The notes under the pieces: model-generated
What the model was told of the DNA's origin: nothing
Seen by the model: the letters and a program-made list of their open reading frames with translations, nothing else
Databases searched by the model: none
Part shown: positions 42,809-49,515 of the stretch, one piece after another
Numbering within the stretch: the stretch's first letter is position 1
Layout of the letters: each line of letters starts with the position of its first letter
Made by a program: the position numbers and the translations under genes
Assembly (NCBI RefSeq): GCF_900101395.1
Contig: NZ_FMZO01000027.1
Coordinates: 1-49,515, forward strand
Source: Niabella drilacis
Lineage (GTDB): Bacteria > Bacteroidota > Bacteroidia > Chitinophagales > Chitinophagaceae
DNA length: 49,515 bases
Direction of reading: 5' to 3'

Positions 42809-43369
42809 ATGAGCACAGAAAAAGAAAAAATGCTTTCCGGTGCACGCTATACACCTGCAGACCCGGAGCTGCGGGCCATGAGCACCCTTGCGCACCGGCG
42901 CTGCCAGGAATATAACCGGTACGATGCAGCGGAATATGAAGCAAAAGCTTCCCTCCTCAAGCAACTGATCCCGCACCAGGGAAAAGATCTATACATTGAA
43001 GCTCCTTTCTTTTGTGACTATGGGGTAAACATTGCCATCGGCGATCACGTCTTCTTTAACTTTAATTGCACCATCCTGGATACCATGCGGGTGACCATCG
43101 GCCATCATTGTATGTTTGGTCCCGGTGTACAGATCTATACGCCCCTGCATCCGATGAAAGCGGCCGAACGGAACACAGGACTGGAGTACGCCCAAGAGGT
43201 CACAATCGGCGATAACGTTTGGGTAGGCGGTAATGTTACAATATTACCCGGGGTACATATTGGCAACAATTGTGTTATTGGCGCAGGAAGCGTGGTCACA
43301 AAGGATGTGCCACCCGATAGTTTTGCCGCAGGTAATCCCGCAAGGGTCATCAGAACAATTCAACAATAA
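42809..43369 (+). CDS. maa: Sugar O-acetyltransferase (maltose/galactoside acetyltransferase-like)
   Basis: This 186-residue left-handed beta-helix enzyme transfers acetyl from acetyl-CoA to sugars. It has the N-terminal Mac domain (KEKMLSGARYTPADPEL), the hexapeptide repeats (IAIGDHVFFNFNCTILD, VTIGDNVWVGGNVTILPGVHIG, NCVIGAGSVVTKDVP) and the catalytic His of YTPLHP (about residue 112). Length and motifs are complete. The symbol is by family likeness; the true acceptor is unknown. The PhnA-like gene follows 30 bases downstream and may be co-transcribed. Confidence 0.9.
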   Translation: MSTEKEKMLSGARYTPADPELRAMSTLAHRRCQEYNRYDAAEYEAKASLLKQLIPHQGKDLYIEAPFFCDYGVNIAIGDHVFFNFNCTILDTMRVTIGHHCMFGPGVQIYTPLHPMKAAERNTGLEYAQEVTIGDNVWVGGNVTILPGVHIGNNCVIGAGSVVTKDVPPDSFAAGNPARVIRTIQQ

Positions 43370-43399
43370 ACCCTACATTTGCCGGCAAAAATTGAAGCA

Positions 43400-43978
43400 A
43401 TGGCAAATGACTCCACAGAAAGAAGCAAGAATGGCTGCGAACTTTGTAAGAGCACTACAGGTATAAGAGCCTATGAAGTAGCCCCCAAAGCGCAAAACAG
43501 CGCCGACCAAACGATCTTCATCTGCAGCAAATGCGAAGCGCAGATCGAAAAAAGGGAAGAGCTGGATGCTGCGCACTGGCAATGTCTTTCGGAATCGATG
43601 TGGAGCGAAGTTCCCGCCGTACAGGTAACGGCCTGGCGGATGCTGAACCGGTTGCGGAATGAGAGCTGGGCGGCAGATAACCTGGACATGCTTTACCTGG
43701 ATGATGAAACGCTGGCCTGGGCAAAGGCCACCGGGGATCATGAAGACGATGGCACCGTTGACCTCCATAAGGACAGCAACGGGAACATATTGCAGAACGG
43801 GGATACCGTAGTACTTACCAAAAGCCTTGATGTAAAAGGCTCTACCCTGAATGCCAAAATGGGCACCGTTGTAAAAAATATACGGCTCGTAGAAAACAAC
43901 ACCGAACAGATCGAAGGAAGAATTGAAGGACAAACCATCGTGATCCTTACCAAATACCTGCGCAAACAAGGAAGTTAG
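43400..43978 (+). CDS. PhnA-domain zinc-ribbon protein
   Basis: From the ATG at 43400 this is a 192-residue protein with an N-terminal zinc ribbon (CELC and CSKC, about 20 residues apart in sequence space) and a C-terminal PhnA-type SH3-like domain (VDLHKDSNGNILQNGDTVVLTKSLDVKGST). It belongs to the family misnamed alkylphosphonate utilisation protein PhnA; in E. coli the homologue YjdM is not required for phosphonate use, so the role is unknown. The frame begins at a TTG (43379) only 7 codons earlier, which is less likely. Confidence 0.85.
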   Translation: MANDSTERSKNGCELCKSTTGIRAYEVAPKAQNSADQTIFICSKCEAQIEKREELDAAHWQCLSESMWSEVPAVQVTAWRMLNRLRNESWAADNLDMLYLDDETLAWAKATGDHEDDGTVDLHKDSNGNILQNGDTVVLTKSLDVKGSTLNAKMGTVVKNIRLVENNTEQIEGRIEGQTIVILTKYLRKQGS

Positions 43979-44139
43979 AACTCTAAAATACCCCACTTAA
44001 AATATTAAATTTTAAAGTATTTAAGGCGCTGACGGTACAGTTCCGGGAACCGTCGTCTAATCATGTAAAACCAGTTCCATTGCTGCATTTTACATTTAAA
44101 ATTTCACAGTTGATACTCCCCACCAGGGACGGCGGCCGG

Positions 44140-46182
44140 TTAACGAATGCTTCCTTTTATACGCACATCATCGATACTAAACGTGCCCCCCGCAGATTCG
44201 CTGTTGAAGCCATAAAAACGGACGGTCACCGGCTCCGTCAGCTCCATAAATGCGGTACCCATTATCACTGCGCATCCTGTATTATCGGTGGTTGAAGCAT
44301 CGCTTACCCGGAAGGTATTTTCATCTGCTACCTGCACATTTTTATTCCCCGGATCCACGGCAACGGGGAGGTTCTGCTTAAACCGGTCCCTGCCGGAGCG
44401 CACCACTACCTGCCGCACGCCGGTACCAGAGCGCCGTAAGGTGAAGCTTATTTGAAAAAGATTCAGGAATGCTCCGGGCGAAGGTCCGATCGTTACCTCA
44501 TAATACCTGCCGTCATCAACAGCGCCACTCAACACATCCGATCCATTGATGGCACCCGTGGGCCATCCACTGAACGAAAAGCGCCCGCCGGCAGTAGCAT
44601 GATCACCTACTCCAACCGCCTTGAAAGGTGCAATAACCAGGTTAGGGATCTCCTGCAATGGCGTTGGGTCCGTAGCTCCTGTTTTGTCAGATACTCCTGT
44701 AAAACTGAACAAAGCCGTAAACGGCACAGCAGGCACAAACCCGGTAACATCATCCGTATTCCGCAAATAAAACTGCGTGTTACCATTATTACTCCCTGCA
44801 AATCCTGTCCAGGACTGCGGTCCGGGAGGAAGAAGGGCGGATGCGAAAACAGCTGCCTCCTGCGTATATAGCCTTATAACATCGCTGGCATCCTGAAGCG
44901 CATGGATCCCTGAAAAAAAGCCAGGTTCAGCAGTTGCCTGAAAAATGGTGATCAGTGTTGATTCCGGGTTCCTGGCATCACCCAGGGGCAATTCCAGTGC
45001 CGTATTCAGCTCCTGTATTGTTCGAACGACCGGCACAATGGTACGTCCTGTTGCTGCAGGTGCCGGCTGTTCGAAGTTTTTATTCATCTTTAGCTGCAAT
45101 ACGCCCCCGTAGTTGACCAGAGAGTCTGCATCGCTGAGATTTAAAACAACAGAATCCCCGGTATGATAGGTGACGGCGCTTCCAATATTTATCATTAGCC
45201 CGCTGCTGCCGCTTTGCAACACCACCCATCCAAAGGGGATATTCCCGGATCCCGCATCCGAGATCACTGTGCCCCCCACGGCATAACGATCCAGGGCAAT
45301 GGATTCTTCTTTATATCGTTGCCTCAATGCAGCGATTGTTATGGGTATTGCCGGCCCCTGTCCGCACCGGGGCTGCAGGAATTGTACATCCCCTGTATCC
45401 CGTATAAAAAGCTGCTGCGTCTTATTAAAAATGCTGTAAATACCTGTAATGGTCCCGTTTCCACCAGGTATTTTTAATGCAGCAAAACTGGCATAACTAC
45501 TGTTCCGTAAAACGAGGGATTGTTGTCCGCAATCGCGGAGGGTAAAATTCACTGCACTTACCTCCTTTCCGGGATCTGCATAGGTTTGGGAGGTATCCCG
45601 GACTGCAAACTGGAAGTCCTCCAGTTGCACCAGCATGCTTTGTAAAGGATCCTTTATATTGGTTGAAAGATCTGCCGGTGTGATCAGTCTGGGCACTACG
45701 GTATTGCCAAAAGAGCCTTTGACAATGAACTGGTCGAACTGCACAACCGGTATGCGTCCAAGATTCAGGTATTCCCCATCGCGCACAGAATCCAGGCCCA
45801 GCTGGATCGTTCCCCCATAATCGCCCAGCATCATTCCTTTTAGCCTTACAAAAACCCGGCGGCCAACCGGATACAAGGTATATACGCTATTTCCATCCAG
45901 CAACACGGGGATTGCAGCGGTTGCATCCTGTATCACGATCTGCTTATAAAAATTACCGGAGCGGTCATTGGCGGTTACCACACCTGCAATCGTTATATCA
46001 TCATAGATCTTTTGAAAAATGCCATATCCCTGGTAGCGCTCCTTCAAAGCCGCGATGGTCATATTGACCGGTACTTCCGGATCCATATTTACCAGGGGGG
46101 TGTCAAATGTTTTATTACAGGAAATGATCAGCACTGCAGCGCGGACCAGGATTATGCGGAGGAAGGAATAGTATGTTTTCAT
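44140..46182 (-). CDS. Lipoprotein with two DUF5689 domains and a C-terminal jellyroll-like domain
   Basis: From the ATG at 46182 this is a 680-residue lipoprotein (lipobox LIISCNK; the open frame extends to 46347 but without a signal). DUF5689 domains, which look like OB folds, occupy about 30-230 (NMTIAALKERYQGYG ... FYKQIVIQDATAAIPVLL) and about 255-390 (PITIAALRQRYKEES). The C-terminal 150 residues form a beta-sandwich ending GGTFSIDDVRIKG. DUF5689 proteins often accompany TonB-dependent receptors in Bacteroidota; one starts 46 bases upstream and should be its partner. I infer a surface binding protein; the ligand is unknown. Confidence 0.8.
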   Translation of the reverse strand: MKTYYSFLRIILVRAAVLIISCNKTFDTPLVNMDPEVPVNMTIAALKERYQGYGIFQKIYDDITIAGVVTANDRSGNFYKQIVIQDATAAIPVLLDGNSVYTLYPVGRRVFVRLKGMMLGDYGGTIQLGLDSVRDGEYLNLGRIPVVQFDQFIVKGSFGNTVVPRLITPADLSTNIKDPLQSMLVQLEDFQFAVRDTSQTYADPGKEVSAVNFTLRDCGQQSLVLRNSSYASFAALKIPGGNGTITGIYSIFNKTQQLFIRDTGDVQFLQPRCGQGPAIPITIAALRQRYKEESIALDRYAVGGTVISDAGSGNIPFGWVVLQSGSSGLMINIGSAVTYHTGDSVVLNLSDADSLVNYGGVLQLKMNKNFEQPAPAATGRTIVPVVRTIQELNTALELPLGDARNPESTLITIFQATAEPGFFSGIHALQDASDVIRLYTQEAAVFASALLPPGPQSWTGFAGSNNGNTQFYLRNTDDVTGFVPAVPFTALFSFTGVSDKTGATDPTPLQEIPNLVIAPFKAVGVGDHATAGGRFSFSGWPTGAINGSDVLSGAVDDGRYYEVTIGPSPGAFLNLFQISFTLRRSGTGVRQVVVRSGRDRFKQNLPVAVDPGNKNVQVADENTFRVSDASTTDNTGCAVIMGTAFMELTEPVTVRFYGFNSESAGGTFSIDDVRIKGSIR

Positions 46183-46228
46183 AAAAATGTTTTTATTTTT
46201 TGCGACAATACGGGTTAGCGGCCCTGGT

Positions 46229-48823
46229 TTATTTAAACCGGAACATAATGCTTGCATAATAATTGAGCCCATATGCATAATAGTACTTGGGGGGGAACCG
46301 GCTGGTATCCTTGTCTTCCATATCAAACCGCAACTGTTCAAAACCACCGGAGCGGATTTTTGTATTATTCAAAAGATTATTCACCCCGATACTGAGCACC
46401 AGGTACATGGGCTTTTTATGAATATTGAAGGACCGGGGCAGGCGTTTTGACCAACCGGCAAAAAGATCCAGTGTGAACTGTGCGGGGAATTTCTCCTGTA
46501 CGGTCATTTGATCGATCAGCTCCTGAATGCCGGGCGAAGCGGGATCTGCATCGCCAATAGCAGCAATTGTCCTCCGGATCGGATTGATGCTGAGCCAGGC
46601 GTTATCGAAATAATTCCCCGTAAGGCTGATAAACCAATATTGTGGCGACCGGTAAAAAAAACCCGCGCTGTAGGCATCTTGCGGAGTAGAAGGCACCCGG
46701 AAATTCTTCAGATAGACCAGCTGCTCTGCCAGCACTACCGCACTATTATCTGCAGTAACAACCGCATTGGGGCGGCTATCATAATAATACCTGCCCGTTG
46801 ATACCGCCCCGTTAAAACTCAATGCTGGGCCCAGCCTGATCTCTGCCCCCAGCTCTCCACCAAAGTACACTGTATTGATCCCGCTCAATGCATAATTCAC
46901 AAAATTCCTGTATTGATCATGATAGAACGTCATTACATCATAAGCATCTTTTATCCGGGTATAATACCCCGTAAGTCCTATTTTCAACCGGGGGCCGTTT
47001 AATTTATATCCAGCCTCCGCCAGCCAGGTCTTTTCGCTTTTAAGCAGATCCTCCTGCATTGTATTCCGGGTCCTTGGTGAAACAAATACATTGTCAAATA
47101 AGGGTGGCGTTCGAAAAAATCCGCTGTTCAAAAAGAAGTAATTCCGGCCATTCAATTTGTAGGTTCCTCCCAGCTTCAAACCAGGGCTGATAAACCGCTG
47201 GTGAACAGAAGGTCCGTAGGAGTTCTCAGGAAAAAGACCATTCCGGTTCAGCCCGTACCGGTAGCATTGAGCCCCGGCGGCGCTGGCTCCAAAAAACAGA
47301 TCAACCCGGCTCCAGGTAATAGCCAGCTGTACCCAGGCCATCAGGCGGCTCATGATCATCTGGTAATGATAGCCATATTGTTCCCCTGCTTTTTTAAGCT
47401 GATCCGGATGATCCAGGTCATTCTGTGCAGAGCCGGGATCATTGGGAAAATCCCGTTCCGCAAACTGGTTCACATTCAGCCAGAAATCGCCATCCAGCAG
47501 GTCTTTCACTTCCTGGTACTGCCGGTTCTCCTGGAACTGATAACTGAGGCCAGCAGCCAATCCTATCTCGTTAGAAAGTTTTGTATTGTATACAGAGCTG
47601 CCAAGATACCGGCGCAGATCAGTTACCCGGTTGGCTATGATATAAAGCGACCGTTTGCCAACAACATCATTCCCGGGAACTCCTGCGGCATTGCGGATGG
47701 TCACCCGGTTTGCCCGATTCACTTCGTACAGACGGTCCCAATTTACCTGCAGCAGGCCGGGGGTACCGGATAATAATGCCCGCAAGGATTCGGCAGCAGC
47801 GGGCTGCGTTGAGGCGTAATAACCAGGCAGGTAACGGTAATAGTCGGGGCGCGGGTCCGGCGCATTGTACCAGTCAAATCCAGAAAGTTTTCTTTTTCCA
47901 GAGACGTAAGCCAGCGTGGTCATCCAGCTTGTTTTAGTATTGGGCCTGTGCTCGTACACGACCATAAAAACAGGCTGGAACGTGGTTGTTACCGCAGCAT
48001 TCCGTTGCTTTCCGTTTTGATAACCCCAAGAAGGATTGTAAAAACGGGTACCCGCCAGGTCCATCGCCTCCTGCACGCTTGCCGCTTGTCTTCCGCTTTC
48101 TGTAGGCGCACCAAAAACAATGGCAGAAAAAACATTCCGGGAATTCGTCCTCTTATCAACCGCGGCATAATAGCTGAGGCTCCGGTAAAAAGTGCCCGGT
48201 ACATATCCCTCTTTGGCATACCGGGTACTGAGCATATAACTATAAGCCCAGCCTTTTCGATTAAAACCGGAACCATGTGTCAGTAAAAAACGATGCCGGT
48301 AGTTCCTGTTCGAGGCAGCATATCCTGCCTGTGTCTGGGGCCATTGAGCACCTGCCCGCATATCAATATTGGTATTGAGCCCTGGTTTGCCCGGGGTAAA
48401 ATCGGCGGCTTCTAACCCATAGGCATTTTGCCGGACACGCATTATATTGGTAAGCCCGGACCACAGGGCAAAAGAAGGAACACCATTATCCAGACCGGTA
48501 AAATCCGCACCATTCAGATAAACAGCGTCTCCGTTACTATAGCCGCGGAGTCGGAAGCGCATTGGCGAAAAGTTGAAAGCAGCTGCAGCCAGGAAAGGAT
48601 TTCTGCCAGCCGCAAGTACCGATGAAACTGTAGTACTGCTGGCTTCGTCCGGATCTGCTTCATCCAGACTGATCACAGGCAGTTGTTCTGCAACTTCAAC
48701 TTTCAGCGCGCTGATGAGCGAATCGGTTTGCGGAATGGTATCTCGGGCGGTTAAAAACGAAGGGGACTGCGCATTCCCGAACAGGTACACGAACGCAAGC
48801 GTTAGGGTGATGGTGGTTTTCAT
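46229..48823 (-). CDS. TonB-dependent outer-membrane receptor, diverged
   Basis: From the ATG at 48823 this is an 864-residue protein with a signal peptide (LTLAFVYLFGNAQ). A short N-terminal region is followed by a diverged plug (SSVLAAGRNPFLAAAAFNFSP, FRLRGYSNGDAVYLNGADF) and a long barrel rich in aromatic strands, ending YYAYGLNYYASIMFRFK. It lacks the CarboxypepD_reg-like domain and classic SusC signatures, so it is not a SusC. The open frame extends upstream into the tandem array (to 49027), but that part is repeat sequence. TAAATATA at 48850-48857 (a TATATTTA -7 box on the minus strand) is a possible promoter. It is co-transcribed with the DUF5689 lipoprotein. Confidence 0.85.
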   Translation of the reverse strand: MKTTITLTLAFVYLFGNAQSPSFLTARDTIPQTDSLISALKVEVAEQLPVISLDEADPDEASSTTVSSVLAAGRNPFLAAAAFNFSPMRFRLRGYSNGDAVYLNGADFTGLDNGVPSFALWSGLTNIMRVRQNAYGLEAADFTPGKPGLNTNIDMRAGAQWPQTQAGYAASNRNYRHRFLLTHGSGFNRKGWAYSYMLSTRYAKEGYVPGTFYRSLSYYAAVDKRTNSRNVFSAIVFGAPTESGRQAASVQEAMDLAGTRFYNPSWGYQNGKQRNAAVTTTFQPVFMVVYEHRPNTKTSWMTTLAYVSGKRKLSGFDWYNAPDPRPDYYRYLPGYYASTQPAAAESLRALLSGTPGLLQVNWDRLYEVNRANRVTIRNAAGVPGNDVVGKRSLYIIANRVTDLRRYLGSSVYNTKLSNEIGLAAGLSYQFQENRQYQEVKDLLDGDFWLNVNQFAERDFPNDPGSAQNDLDHPDQLKKAGEQYGYHYQMIMSRLMAWVQLAITWSRVDLFFGASAAGAQCYRYGLNRNGLFPENSYGPSVHQRFISPGLKLGGTYKLNGRNYFFLNSGFFRTPPLFDNVFVSPRTRNTMQEDLLKSEKTWLAEAGYKLNGPRLKIGLTGYYTRIKDAYDVMTFYHDQYRNFVNYALSGINTVYFGGELGAEIRLGPALSFNGAVSTGRYYYDSRPNAVVTADNSAVVLAEQLVYLKNFRVPSTPQDAYSAGFFYRSPQYWFISLTGNYFDNAWLSINPIRRTIAAIGDADPASPGIQELIDQMTVQEKFPAQFTLDLFAGWSKRLPRSFNIHKKPMYLVLSIGVNNLLNNTKIRSGGFEQLRFDMEDKDTSRFPPKYYYAYGLNYYASIMFRFK

Positions 48824-48944
48824 TTGTGATCGTTTTTGATAGGTTACTGTAAATATAGCAAAAACATTAAATATTAAAAACTTTTTATTTGAAAACATTT
48901 TCCAATCTTTGTATTGGGAACGGCGATAGACGCTCATACAAAGG

Positions 48945-49515
48945 CCACAGACGGATTTTAAAAAATCTGTGCACATCTGCGGAATCGGTGAGAGAAAGAA
49001 ACGAGGAACAACTATCGAAGACACCATCCCTCACGGATTACACGGATTTCCACAGAAAGACTTCAAAAATCTGTGTACACCTGCGGAATCGGTGAGAAAA
49101 AGAAACGAGGAACAACTATCGAAGACGCCATCCCTCACGGATTACGCGGATTTCCACAGACGGATTTTAAAAAATCTGTGCACATCTGCGGAATCGGTGA
49201 GAGAAAGAAACGAAGAACAATTATCGAAGACACCATCCCTCACGGATTACACGGATTTCCACAGAAGACTTCAAAAATCTGTGTACACCTGCGGATTCGG
49301 TGAGAAAAAGAAACGAGGAACAATTATCGAAGACGCCATCCCTCACGGATTACACGGATTTCCACAGAAGAGTTCCAAAAATCTGTGCACATCTGCGGAA
49401 TCAGTGAGAAAAAGAAACGAAGAACAACTATCGAAGACGCCATCCCTCACGGATTACGCGGATTTCCACAGACGGATTTTAAAAAATCTGTGCACATCTG
49501 CGGAATCGGTGAGAG
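48945..49515. repeat. Tandem array of ~104-bp palindromic units, cut by the window end
   Basis: The word CCATCCCTCACGG recurs at 49024, 49128, 49233, 49336 and 49440 (periods 104, 105, 103, 104). About 5.5 units are visible. Each unit is nearly self-complementary: CTCACGGATT at one end faces AATCGGTGAG at the other (one mismatch), and CACAGA faces TCTGTG in the middle with a GATTTT/AAAATC core. About 25 bases of spacer separate the palindromes. Two variants of the core (ACGGATTTTAAAA and AAGACTTCAAAA) partly alternate. The open frames crossing the array are products of the repeat, not genes. Confidence 0.9.

Noticed and set aside
48889-49303. Plus-strand frames through the tandem array, and the minus-strand extension of the receptor gene to 49027
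   Set aside because: They repeat with the ~104-bp unit and encode Lys/Arg-rich filler; the receptor's signal peptide starts at 48823.
48945-49515. CRISPR array at the right end
   Set aside because: The units are 103-105 bp and repeat throughout, with no short repeat plus unique spacers and no cas gene nearby.

Overview
This window comes from the chromosome of a Bacteroidota bacterium, most likely a member of Chitinophagaceae (the genus cannot be fixed from sequence alone). The evidence is tandem SusC/SusD outer-membrane systems, many short lipoproteins with a late Cys, TAnnTTTG-type -7 boxes instead of Shine-Dalgarno signals, a fused E1 2-oxoacid dehydrogenase, DUF4421 and DUF5689 proteins, and moderate G+C. 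No tRNA, rRNA, CRISPR array or intact transposase gene was seen.

Layout. (1) 1-1467: the end of a D-aminoacylase-like amidohydrolase, a 136-bp repeat, a relic of a DUF4983 gene, a small secreted protein and a palindromic composite repeat. (2) 1468-21297: one minus-strand operon of eleven genes (20747 down to 1524, gaps of 55 bases or less, closed by a strong terminator). It encodes two SusC/SusD pairs, each followed by a FAS1-domain protein and a DUF5007-like or DUF5008-like lipoprotein, then two alkaline-phosphatase-like/LamG proteins flanking an M60-like protein with a C-terminal F5/8C domain. The upstream region has three LacI-type dyads but no LacI gene is in the window. (3) 21298-26993: a Crp-like regulator, the fused E1 enzyme, a lipoprotein, a DUF4421 protein and a repeat-rich gap holding a perfect inverted copy of the 136-bp repeat. 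(4) 26994-33612: a non-canonical M16 protein, a small membrane protein, RicT, DNA polymerase III delta', and an MBL-rhodanese protein. (5) 33613-40307: a heterodimeric ABC exporter and a NEW3-ABC transporter operon. (6) 40773-43978: an EamA transporter, a dead Rpn/PD-(D/E)XK gene, a sugar O-acetyltransferase and a PhnA-like protein. (7) 44140-49515: a DUF5689 lipoprotein with its TonB-dependent receptor, then a roughly 104-bp tandem array that runs off the window.

The most striking system is the eleven-gene operon. It looks like a polysaccharide-utilisation-type uptake locus, but it has no glycoside hydrolase or lyase, and all three recognisable enzyme folds have lost key active-site residues: the M60 HExxH is HQxxH, and both phosphatase-like proteins lack several metal ligands. 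I infer a surface binding and uptake machine built from retired enzymes, probably acting on glycoprotein or peptidic glycan; the ligand is unknown. The second theme is small palindromic mobile elements: a 136-bp REPIN-like element in perfect inverted copies 26 kb apart, a second composite family in two copies, a MITE-like element, and the palindromic tandem array at the right end.
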